Both the position numbers and the translations under genes were made by a program. DNA of 64,000 nt, taken from Desulfobacca_B sp046538075. Its GTDB lineage: Bacteria > Desulfobacterota > Desulfobaccia > Desulfobaccales > Desulfobaccaceae. Numbering within the stretch: the first letter of the stretch is position 1; each line of letters begins with the position of its first letter. The notes under the pieces were generated by a model. That model was not told where the DNA came from. It searched no databases and saw only the letters and a list, made by a program, of their open reading frames with translations. Location of the stretch: NCBI GenBank assembly GCA_046538075.1, contig JBKHJN010000006.1, forward strand, positions 30,661 through 94,660, in the 5' to 3' direction. Shown here in pieces: positions 48,455 to 55,816 of this stretch.

Positions 48455-48575
48455 TTATTACTCAGGTCATAAAATAAATGAATCGGGATTAAAAAAAACC
48501 GCTCGGGAGAGGGGCCAGGGGTCGTAAACCCCGGCCCTCCCCTCAAATTAATCTTTTAAATGCTCGGAGTAATAA
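48455..48575 (-). repeat. Dispersed repeat, copy D (121 bp, both ends, inverted)
   Basis: Starts TTATTACTCAGGTCATAAAA (48455) and ends ATGCTCGGAGTAATAA (48575), giving 9-base terminal inverted repeats TTATTACTC/GAGTAATAA. The interior has GAGAGGGGCCAGGGG..CCCCGGCCCTCCCC. The minus-strand glgM-like gene ends inside it: its last eight residues and stop codon are encoded by the repeat. Confidence 0.82.
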
Positions 48576-49801
48576 CCACCGCCGGGTTTTGTCAGCTCCC
48601 GGTAAAATTCCAGAGTCTGCCGGGCAATGCTGGTCCAGCTAAAGTGCTGCTCCACCCGTTGCCGGGCCTTGGCTCCCATCAGCCGCAATCTTTCCGGGTC
48701 GAAGATCAGAGCGTTGATCGCTGCGGCCAGGTCCTGGGCAAAGCGCTCCGGGTCTTGCGGCTCCGGATTGTTTTCATCCTGAGGCTCAAAGGCCACTAAT
48801 CTGCCGGTATCAGGATCGGTGACCACTTCCCGGATGCCCCCCACCGCCGAAGCCACCACCGGGGTGCTACAGGCCATGGCCTCCAGATTAATAATTCCAA
48901 ATGGTTCATAGATAGAGGGGCATACAAACAGCGCCGCCTGGCTGTATAACGCGATTATCTGGTCCTGGGATAAAAATTTATCTATCCAGCTGATTTCATT
49001 TGTGGTCTTGGCCCGGGCCTGCTCCACCCGGTCGGCCATTTCTTTGCCGATTTCCGGCGTATCCGGGTCGCAGGCGCAAAGCACTATTTGCAGGCCGGGC
49101 CGGAGATAGTCGATGGCCCGGATCAGATGAAAAATGCCTTTTTGCCGGGTAATGCGCCCGACGAAAAGCAGGATGGGCTTAGCGGGGTCAATCCCAATAT
49201 CGGCCAGGAGCGCCGGGGCAGGGGTGGGTCGATAACGCGCTGTATCAATACCATTATAAATCACCCGGATTTTCTGGAAGGGGACGCCGTAAAGGGCATG
49301 GACATCCTGCTGCATGGCCCCGGAGACCGCGATCACCCCATCGGCATTGCGATAGGCGGTCTTCTCCAACCACCCGGCAACCTTATAGCCGGTCCCCAAT
49401 TGTTCGGCTTTCCAGGGGCGCTGCGGTTCCAGGGAATGGGTGGTCAGGACCAGCGGCACCGCCATAAGCTGCTTCAGCAGGCACCCGGCAAAGTGTGTAT
49501 ACCAGGTATGGCAATGCAGAATATCGGCCTCTTGCAAGACCCCGGCCATGACGATGTTGCGCAACAGCACATCAAAAACCTTCAAATGCCGCAAGTCCTG
49601 GCAGGGAAAGGCAAATTCCGGGCTGAGGCCTTGCACCGCGGTATTGTCGGAAGTTAGCTGTTGCTCGCCGAAACAGAGGATGTTTATGCTATGTTGGCGG
49701 TTTTCCAGCCGGGCCAGTTCCCGGGCCAGGTGCTCCAGGTGCACTCCCGCCCCCCCGTAAATATGCGGGGGATATTCCTTGGTCAATAAAGCAATTTTCA
49801 T
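48548..49801 (-). CDS. glgM: GT4 glycogen synthase / maltose-1-phosphate synthase (GlgM-like)
   Basis: 417 residues. MKIALLTKEYPPHIYGGAGVHLEHLAREL is the N-terminus of the actinobacterial-type GlgA/GlgM (GT4), not of the GT5 glycogen synthase. The donor site is FVCPSIYEPFGIINLEAMACSTPVVAS. In mycobacteria this enzyme joins ADP-glucose and glucose-1-phosphate to form maltose-1-phosphate, the GlgE donor; glycogen synthesis is the alternative. Its neighbours glgE, treS-maltokinase and glgB support GlgM. The ATG at 49801 has GGAAGG upstream; a TTG lies one codon earlier. The last residues (YYSEHLKD) and the stop come from repeat copy D. Confidence 0.87.
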   Translation of the reverse strand: MKIALLTKEYPPHIYGGAGVHLEHLARELARLENRQHSINILCFGEQQLTSDNTAVQGLSPEFAFPCQDLRHLKVFDVLLRNIVMAGVLQEADILHCHTWYTHFAGCLLKQLMAVPLVLTTHSLEPQRPWKAEQLGTGYKVAGWLEKTAYRNADGVIAVSGAMQQDVHALYGVPFQKIRVIYNGIDTARYRPTPAPALLADIGIDPAKPILLFVGRITRQKGIFHLIRAIDYLRPGLQIVLCACDPDTPEIGKEMADRVEQARAKTTNEISWIDKFLSQDQIIALYSQAALFVCPSIYEPFGIINLEAMACSTPVVASAVGGIREVVTDPDTGRLVAFEPQDENNPEPQDPERFAQDLAAAINALIFDPERLRLMGAKARQRVEQHFSWTSIARQTLEFYRELTKPGGGYYSEHLKD

Positions 49802-49841
49802 CAATGACCTTCCGGTTAACTGCTAAACGAGAATAAGTAGC

Positions 49842-50645
49842 TTACAATTCCAGGATCTCCGGGGCAATCGGATGGCCCATAAACAGGCTGGCCAGCCGCT
49901 GAAACCCCGGGGTCAGATCAGTGGTCAAATAACGGCGACGCCCCTGACGGGCCAGGCGAGTCTCGATCTCGGGATGCCGCCGCAGATAGTCGGCCAATTT
50001 CTCCCCGGTCACCTCGGCCGAACAGATGATCTTGAGGTCATTGCCCATGATGGCCCGGATTTGGGATTTGACGATAGAGTAATGGGTGCAACCCAGAACC
50101 AGGGTGTCGACCCGGGCCTGTTGCAGGGAGGCCAAATACTTTTTCAGGATTAACTCAGTACCTTCCCAGTCCTGCTCGCCGGCTTCAATGATCGGAACCA
50201 ACAGCGGACAGGCCTGTTGAAACACCTGGGTTGCAGGCTCTAACTTCATCAGTTCAATGGCAAAAGAGTTGGAGGCCACGGTGCCCTCGGTGCCGATGAC
50301 CCCGATGCGCTCCCGGGAGCTCTGCGCCAGGGCGGCCTCGACGGTGGGGATGACCACCCCCAGCACCCGCCGGTCCGGAAAATGAGCCGGGAGATACTGT
50401 TGTTGAATCCGCCGCAGGGCCTTGGAAGAGGCCGTGTGACAGGCCAGGATGACCAGGACACAACCCTGCTGCAACAGATAGTCCACGGCCTGGTGGGTAA
50501 AACGATAGACCACTTCATCGGAACGGGTCCCATAAGGGATACGGGCATTATCGCCCAGGTAAAGGTAGTCATACTCCGGCAGCAGCCGCAACAATTCCTT
50601 TAGCACCAACAATCCGCCAAAGCCGGAATCAAAGACGCCGATCAT
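49842..50645 (-). CDS. murI: Glutamate racemase MurI
   Basis: 267 residues. IGVFDSGFGGLLVLKELLRLLPEYDYLYLGDNARIPYGTRS is the family start; the two catalytic cysteines lie in ILACHTASS and LGCTHYSIV. It converts L-glutamate to D-glutamate for peptidoglycan. The residue after the first catalytic Cys is His rather than the usual Asn (ACNTA). The ATG at 50645 is chosen by family length; the frame is open far upstream (to 51053) but that part overlaps the ABC permease gene in another frame and has no family signature. Confidence 0.92.
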   Translation of the reverse strand: MIGVFDSGFGGLLVLKELLRLLPEYDYLYLGDNARIPYGTRSDEVVYRFTHQAVDYLLQQGCVLVILACHTASSKALRRIQQQYLPAHFPDRRVLGVVIPTVEAALAQSSRERIGVIGTEGTVASNSFAIELMKLEPATQVFQQACPLLVPIIEAGEQDWEGTELILKKYLASLQQARVDTLVLGCTHYSIVKSQIRAIMGNDLKIICSAEVTGEKLADYLRRHPEIETRLARQGRRRYLTTDLTPGFQRLASLFMGHPIAPEILEL

Positions 50646-50656
50646 AGATACCTCGA

Positions 50657-51451
50657 TTACTCCGACAGCTTGACCAGGGTTCCCTGCCGCAGCGAGGCCT
50701 TCAGGCTCAGGAGCATGAGGCCGTAGCTGACCACTAAATACACTACCCCGAGCAACAGCCCCCATGCTAAAGGATGCGGTACCGAGGCCGGGAAGCCATA
50801 AAAGCCGCGAAAATATTCCAGAAAATAGGTGAGCGGAATTAATTCCGCCAGCCAGCGGATGCCGGGGGGCAACAGGGACACCGGATAATAGAGGCCGCAG
50901 AGGATCATCAGCAGATAGGTGATGGCCCAGGCAGTGATTTCCGCCCGGTGGCCAAAAATCAGCACCAAGGCAATGACCAGAATCCCGGCAATCGCGGCCA
51001 TCAGAAACAAGCCGACCAAAAACCACAGCAGCGGCAGCAGGCCGGGCCGCCACAGCTCCATATTAAAATACCAAATGCTCAGCGCTCCCATGATGGCAAA
51101 GACCAGCAGGCCGCGCAATAAGCCGATCAATCCCGAACCCAGGACAATGTGGCCCAGGCGGATGGGGGCGATAAACCCGTGTTTGAGGCTTTTGCTCCAG
51201 ACATCATAAAGCAAGGCGTAAGAAATGTCCAGTTGGACAATCTGCATGGTGTTCATGGCCAGAGCGCCGATCAACACAAAAGAGACGGTGGCCTCATCCA
51301 GCTGCAGAAATTGGGTCAGCAGCCCTACCGAAAACACTGCCACCAAGGGCCAGAAAAACATCTCAAACACGGCAAAGAAATTGCGGCGGTTCATGATGCC
51401 GCCCCGGGCCGCAAAAGCCCAGATTTTAACCAAATCAGTGGGTAATCTCAC
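50657..51451 (-). CDS. ABC-2 type transporter permease
   Basis: 264 residues with six predicted membrane helices (for example PLVAVFSVGLLTQFL, LLRGLLVFAIMGALSIWYF, LLPLLWFLVGLFLMAAIAGILVIALVLIF). It is the membrane partner of the ATPase encoded immediately upstream and overlaps it by 17 bases. ABC-2 exporters move drugs, polysaccharides or lipids; the segment PVSLLPPGIRWLAELIPLTYFLEYFRGFYG is typical of the family. Substrate unknown. Confidence 0.85.
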   Translation of the reverse strand: MRLPTDLVKIWAFAARGGIMNRRNFFAVFEMFFWPLVAVFSVGLLTQFLQLDEATVSFVLIGALAMNTMQIVQLDISYALLYDVWSKSLKHGFIAPIRLGHIVLGSGLIGLLRGLLVFAIMGALSIWYFNMELWRPGLLPLLWFLVGLFLMAAIAGILVIALVLIFGHRAEITAWAITYLLMILCGLYYPVSLLPPGIRWLAELIPLTYFLEYFRGFYGFPASVPHPLAWGLLLGVVYLVVSYGLMLLSLKASLRQGTLVKLSE

Positions 51452-52376
51452 GATACAACACCTCCAGGTCCACTTCGCGGAGCTGGACCTTGACCAAAGA
51501 GTTGCCGGTGCGCTGCAATTCAGTCAGAATCGGTGCCAGGCGCAGTTCCGCCTGGTCGACCACCAGCTCCACCACCGGCGGGCGCTCCTGATAGCTCAAC
51601 AGCCCGGGAAAGCGGCTGTAATCCAGCAGGCCCGGGGTTTTATCAAAGGTCAGGATAAGCTGATCCCCCATCCCCAAACGGGCCTGAAGGTTCGGGATGG
51701 TGCCGCGGGCCAAAATACGCCCGGCCTGCAGAAAAGCCACCTCGTCGCACAGGTATTCTGCTTCCCGCATATTGTGGGTGGTAAGCAGGATGGTCAGGCC
51801 GGTAACCTGGTTGAGGCGGCGGATTTCGTCCCGGGTATGTTGAGCCATCACCGGGTCCAAACCGCTGGTAGGCTCATCCAGAAATAACAACTGCGGCGCA
51901 TTAATCAAGGCCTTGGCCAGGGCCAGGCGTTGTTTGAGGCCGGAGGACAACCGGTCAAAAGGGACCTGGCGGTATGGTTGGAGCTCAAATAGATCAATCA
52001 GTTCCTCCACCCGGGCCTTTAAGGGCGGCCCCCAAAGCCCATAGAGGCGGCCATAAAACTGCAAGTTTTCCACAGTGGTCAACGACCAGATGAATTTCGC
52101 TGCCCCGCTGGCCAGGTTGATCCGCTGCCGCAGCCGCTGCTGGTCGCGGCGAAGATCCAGGCCCAGGACCGCGACCTCACCAGCGTCGGGAGCCAGCAGG
52201 GTGGCCAGGATTGAAATGAGGGTGGTTTTGCCCACCCCATTGGGTCCCAGGATGCCGAAGATTACCCCCTGAGGCACTTCCAGGTCCAGTCCTTGAAGCA
52301 CCGGTTTCACCTGCCGCGGCCACCACCCCCGGCGATAAGCCTTGGCCACATCCCGGGCCGCGATAGCTAATTCCAT
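51435..52376 (-). CDS. ABC-2 type transporter ATP-binding protein
   Basis: 313 residues. Walker A GPNGVGKTTLISILATLL, signature LSSGLKQRLALAKALIN (LSSGL variant of LSGGQ), Walker B LLFLDEPTSGLDP and H-loop LTTHNMREAEYL. A C-terminal extension of about 80 residues follows, as in DrrA/CcmA-like exporters. Energises the permease gene downstream. It is divergent from ruvB across an AT-rich palindrome at 52386-52416. Confidence 0.88.
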   Translation of the reverse strand: MELAIAARDVAKAYRRGWWPRQVKPVLQGLDLEVPQGVIFGILGPNGVGKTTLISILATLLAPDAGEVAVLGLDLRRDQQRLRQRINLASGAAKFIWSLTTVENLQFYGRLYGLWGPPLKARVEELIDLFELQPYRQVPFDRLSSGLKQRLALAKALINAPQLLFLDEPTSGLDPVMAQHTRDEIRRLNQVTGLTILLTTHNMREAEYLCDEVAFLQAGRILARGTIPNLQARLGMGDQLILTFDKTPGLLDYSRFPGLLSYQERPPVVELVVDQAELRLAPILTELQRTGNSLVKVQLREVDLEVLYREITH

Positions 52377-52385
52377 AAAATCACC

Positions 52386-52416
52386 CTGTTAATGTTTAAA
52401 TGTTTAAATTTAACAG
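52386..52416. promoter_or_regulatory. AT-rich palindrome between divergent ABC genes and ruvB
   Basis: CTGTTAA (52386-52392) and TTAACAG (52410-52416) flank TGTTTAAATGTTTAAAT. The dyad lies 10 bases upstream of the ABC ATPase start and 116 bases before ruvB; it could be an operator or part of a divergent promoter. Confidence 0.45.
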
Positions 52417-52532
52417 ATTAATTCACCGATCAGCAATGGCTTTATGGATAACCAGATAATGGAAATATTCATCCTGTAACGCCGTTTAGCTTTGCTTGCA
52501 ATTCTAGCCTTAGTGCGGTAAACTCGCAAATT

Positions 52533-53561
52533 ATGGAGGAAACGGAGCGCTTCATCAGCCCCCAGCGCCAGCCGGAAGACCTGGGTCTGGAGCCCGGATT
52601 GCGACCCCGGTCGCTGGCGGAATTCGTTGGTCAGGAAGAAGTTAAAAAGAACCTGGAGATCGCCATTGCCGCGGCCCAGGGCCGGGCCGAAGCGCTGGAC
52701 CATATCCTTTTGCACGGTCATCCTGGTCTGGGGAAGACCACCCTGGCCTGTATTATCGCCCATGAACTGGGAGTAGGGATCAAAACCACCTCTGGGCCGG
52801 TGATCGAACGGGCCGGAGATCTGGCGGCCCTGCTGACTAACCTTCAGAGTAGCGATGTGCTGTTTATCGATGAAGTGCACCGGCTGCCGCGGGTGGTGGA
52901 AGAGATCCTCTATCCGGCCATGGAGGATTTCAAGCTGGATCTGATTATCGGCCAGGGGCCGGGAGCCCGGGCCATCAGGTTGGAATTGCCCCGCTTTACC
53001 CTGGTCGGGGCCACGACCCGGGCCGGACTGCTCACCCCGGCCCTGCGGGATCGCTTTGGCCTGATGCTCCGGGTAGAATTTTATCACCCCGATCATCTGG
53101 AGATTATCACCAAACGGACCGCGGCCCTCCTGCAGGTGGAGATTGACCCGGAGGGGGCCCGGGAGATTGCCCAACGCTCCCGGGGGACGCCACGCATCGC
53201 CAACCGCCTGCTAAAACGGGTGCGGGATTATGCCCAGGTACGGGAAGACGGCCGCATCACCCGCCAGATCGCTGATGCCGCCCTGAACCTGCTGGAAGTC
53301 GATCGCCGGGGCTTCGATCGCATGGACCGCAAGATTCTATTGACCATCATGGATAAATTTGACGGCGGCCCGGTAGGGATTGATACCCTGGCGGCGGCGT
53401 TGTGCGAGGAGCGGGATACTCTGGAGGATGTTTACGAACCTTTCCTGATCCAGTGCGGCTTCTTGCATCGCACCCCCCGGGGCCGCATGGCCACCCGCCT
53501 GGCCTATGAGTATTTCGGCAAACCCCTGAAGAGGATTGCATATCCGAGTTTGTTTGAATAG
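52533..53561 (+). CDS. ruvB: Holliday junction branch migration ATPase RuvB
   Basis: 342 residues. LRPRSLAEFVGQEEVKKNLEIAI, Walker A GHPGLGKTTLA, Walker B VLFIDEVHRL, sensor 1 GATTRAGLLTPALRDRFG and the winged-helix C-terminus (TLEDVYEPFLIQCGFLHRTPRGR) are all standard. It drives branch migration with RuvA. ruvA and ruvC are not adjacent. ATGGAGGAAACGG at the start; repeat copy E begins 5 bases after the stop. Confidence 0.96.
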   Translation: MEETERFISPQRQPEDLGLEPGLRPRSLAEFVGQEEVKKNLEIAIAAAQGRAEALDHILLHGHPGLGKTTLACIIAHELGVGIKTTSGPVIERAGDLAALLTNLQSSDVLFIDEVHRLPRVVEEILYPAMEDFKLDLIIGQGPGARAIRLELPRFTLVGATTRAGLLTPALRDRFGLMLRVEFYHPDHLEIITKRTAALLQVEIDPEGAREIAQRSRGTPRIANRLLKRVRDYAQVREDGRITRQIADAALNLLEVDRRGFDRMDRKILLTIMDKFDGGPVGIDTLAAALCEERDTLEDVYEPFLIQCGFLHRTPRGRMATRLAYEYFGKPLKRIAYPSLFE

Positions 53562-53565
53562 GCGA

Positions 53566-53691
53566 TTATTACTCAGGTCATAAAATAAATGAATTGGGGT
53601 TAGGGAAAACAGCTCTTGGGAGAGGGGGCCAGGGGTCCGCAACCCCTGCCCCCTCTCCTCAAATTAACTTTTTAAATGCTCGGACTAATAA
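53566..53691 (-). repeat. Dispersed repeat, copy E (126 bp, both ends, inverted)
   Basis: Starts TTATTACTCAGGTCATAAAA and ends ATGCTCGGACTAATAA. It is the closest match to copy D by eye, including AAATAAATGAAT, GAGAGGGGGCCAGGGG and CTCCTCAAATTAA. It separates ruvB from the radical SAM gene, whose ATG is only 13 bases after the repeat. Confidence 0.82.
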
Positions 53692-53704
53692 GTAATAGCT
53701 TGCC

Positions 53705-54826
53705 ATGAAGCTTGAAATGCCGATCCGCATGGGACGTTGCCGCCAGTGTGGCCAGGAAAGTCCCTTCATTTCCAGAACCCTGGGATTTTGCAGCACCTGT
53801 ATCCGTCAGCACTTTGACCAAGTGTGGCCGGAGATCGACAAACTGCATCAGGCCAGCCGCCAGGCTTTTGGCCTGCCAGGGCAGCCCCCGCAGGAGCCCG
53901 CCGGCAAGCTCTGCAGCCTGTGTTTCCATGCCTGCCGCATCCCGGAAGGCGGCCATGGCTTTTGCGGGGCCCGGCGGGTAGAGAATGGCCAGCTCCGGGG
54001 CGGCGGCCCGGCCGGGGCCCGGGTCAGCTATTATCATGATCCGCTGCCCACCAACTGCGTGGCCGATTGGTTTTGCCCAGGCGGGACCGGCCGCGGCTAT
54101 CCCCACTATGCCCGCCGTCCGGGGCCGGAGCACGGCTATGTCAATCTGGCCGTCTTTTACCATGCCTGCAATTTCAACTGTCTGTATTGCCAGAACTGGC
54201 ACTTTAAAAGACTGACCTTCAACAGTCCGGCAATTTCAGCGCGGCAGTTGGCCGCCGCGGTTCAAGAGAACACCGCCTGCATCTGCTATTTTGGCGGCGA
54301 CCCCACCCCTCAACTGCCGCACGCCCTAGCCGCGGCCCGGTTCGCCCAACCACAGACAGCCGAACCGCCGCGGCGCATCTGTTGGGAAACCAATGGCGCC
54401 ATGCAGGAGGGCTGGCTGCAGCCCCTGGTAGACAGCAGCCTGGACAACGGCGGCATCATCAAAATTGACCTGAAGTCCTTCAGCGAGGAAATCCACCTGG
54501 CCCTATGCGGGGTCAGCAATTCCCAAACCCTGAAGAATTTCGCCGCCCTGGCGGTACGCTTCGGGGAACGGCGGGAGGTCCCGCTGATCTCCGCCAGCAC
54601 CCTTTTGGTCCCCGGGTACGTGGATTTGGAGGAGATTCACGGCCTGGCCCGGTTCATCGCCACCCTCAATCCGGATATTCCTTACAGCCTGCTGGGCTTT
54701 TACCCTCAGTTTTACCTCAATGACCTGCCGGTTACGCCGCGCCACTTAGCCTTTGAGGCCAAACAGGTGGCTTTGCAGGCCGGGGTCAAAAACGTCAACC
54801 TGGGCAATATCCATCTGCTGCATTGA
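53705..54826 (+). CDS. Radical SAM protein, PflA/AmmeMemoRadiSam-like, with zinc-ribbon N-terminus
   Basis: 373 residues. An N-terminal Cys4 ribbon (CRQCGQESPFISRTLGFCSTC) is followed by CSLCFHACRIPEGGHGFCG, then the radical SAM motif CNFNCLYC in YHACNFNCLYCQNWHFKR. The C-X-x-C-H-x-C-R..GxCG element is typical of the pyruvate formate-lyase activase-like COG1180 group. The substrate is unknown. The ATG at 53705 has no clear ribosome binding site, and the repeat ends 13 bases upstream, so the promoter region is unusual. The next two small genes may be cotranscribed. Confidence 0.8.
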   Translation: MKLEMPIRMGRCRQCGQESPFISRTLGFCSTCIRQHFDQVWPEIDKLHQASRQAFGLPGQPPQEPAGKLCSLCFHACRIPEGGHGFCGARRVENGQLRGGGPAGARVSYYHDPLPTNCVADWFCPGGTGRGYPHYARRPGPEHGYVNLAVFYHACNFNCLYCQNWHFKRLTFNSPAISARQLAAAVQENTACICYFGGDPTPQLPHALAAARFAQPQTAEPPRRICWETNGAMQEGWLQPLVDSSLDNGGIIKIDLKSFSEEIHLALCGVSNSQTLKNFAALAVRFGERREVPLISASTLLVPGYVDLEEIHGLARFIATLNPDIPYSLLGFYPQFYLNDLPVTPRHLAFEAKQVALQAGVKNVNLGNIHLLH

Positions 54827-54853
54827 GGTCTAGGTTTACCCACAAAGTTTGAT

Positions 54854-55552
54854 ATGAGGCCGGTTTTTCTTTACCAACAGTGGCTGCACCACACCTTACA
54901 AAGTTATTTGTCCAGCCGTAGACCTCCTAAATTAAAGGGCCGCACCCTGATTATGCCCGCCCGCCAATATGCCACTGCCTTGATGCAGGCCTATCTGGGG
55001 CAGTTTTCCCTGGACTGGATCGCCGAGATTACCGGCACCCCGCTAATGGTGCTGAAAGGCTGGCGTCAGGAGGCCGAATTTCTGGTGGCCATGGATTGGA
55101 GTAAAGCGGTTTTTGTGGAACACTTCCGGCAACGCCTGATCTTGACCGATTACTCCATAGACCAATATCATGAGATTGCTGGCGAGTTCGCGCTGCTGGA
55201 GACTTCGCTGCGGGTGGCGGGGCGGACTAAGCTCTACGAAACTTTTAGAACTCTGGGAGAACGGCTCATCGGCCGTCACCGGTATAAATTGGAGCTGGAT
55301 AATTATGACCTGAACCTGTTTCGCCGCCTGTTGGTCTTTTTTCTGGCCCTGGAATATTTCTGGCCTGGTCCGGCCGGTACCCGCCTGCAGGAAAGATTTT
55401 TACCTTTGGCCCTGGAAGTGGTCTGGCCGCAACTAGGATTGGCGCCGGATTTGGAATCCCGGTTAAACTCCGTCCAGGCTAAATATTCCCTTTTCAAGAT
55501 TTGTCAGGCGTTGGAGTTGCAACTCCATGAGCTTTTTGCTAATTTACCATAA
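54854..55552 (+). CDS. Protein of unknown function
   Basis: 232 residues, mostly helical, no signal peptide. Several aromatic-rich helices (FRRLLVFFLALEYFWPGPAG) could be amphipathic or membrane-associated, but no clear TM segment stands out. I recognise no family. It lies 27 bases after the radical SAM gene and 24 bases before a zinc-ribbon gene, so it probably belongs to the same transcript. An AraC- or phage-like fold cannot be supported. Confidence 0.5.
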   Translation: MRPVFLYQQWLHHTLQSYLSSRRPPKLKGRTLIMPARQYATALMQAYLGQFSLDWIAEITGTPLMVLKGWRQEAEFLVAMDWSKAVFVEHFRQRLILTDYSIDQYHEIAGEFALLETSLRVAGRTKLYETFRTLGERLIGRHRYKLELDNYDLNLFRRLLVFFLALEYFWPGPAGTRLQERFLPLALEVVWPQLGLAPDLESRLNSVQAKYSLFKICQALELQLHELFANLP

Positions 55553-55576
55553 GAAGATGATCCGGGGTTTAACCAT

Positions 55577-55789
55577 ATGTCCGTCGGTTATCCAGCCAAA
55601 GAAAGTTTTCGGCAACTAGAGGCTTCCGCCCTCTACTGCCCGCAATGTCAACAGGCGGTTCCGGTCCGCAAGCGCCTGCTGCTGATCCTCCCGGATGGGG
55701 AGTTGCATGAATATTTGTGCGTCTATTGCGCTACCAGTCTGGGGACCAAAATTGAGCGCCAGACCAATCCAGTGTCGGGGTTGATTTAA
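55577..55789 (+). CDS. Small zinc-ribbon-like protein
   Basis: 70 residues with CPQCQQAVPVRKRLLLILPDGELHEYLCVYC, a C-X2-C..C-X2-C pair that probably binds zinc. The short hydrophobic centre RLLLILPDGEL may be a beta strand of the ribbon. No family name is recognised. It lies 24 bases after the 232-residue unknown gene. Confidence 0.6.
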   Translation: MSVGYPAKESFRQLEASALYCPQCQQAVPVRKRLLLILPDGELHEYLCVYCATSLGTKIERQTNPVSGLI

Positions 55790-55816
55790 GGTTTCAATTA
55801 TCTTTTTCCGGTGGCC

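Noticed and set aside
50646..51053. N-terminal extension of glutamate racemase
   Set aside because: This part overlaps the ABC-2 permease gene in another frame and has no signature; MurI of normal length starts at 50645.
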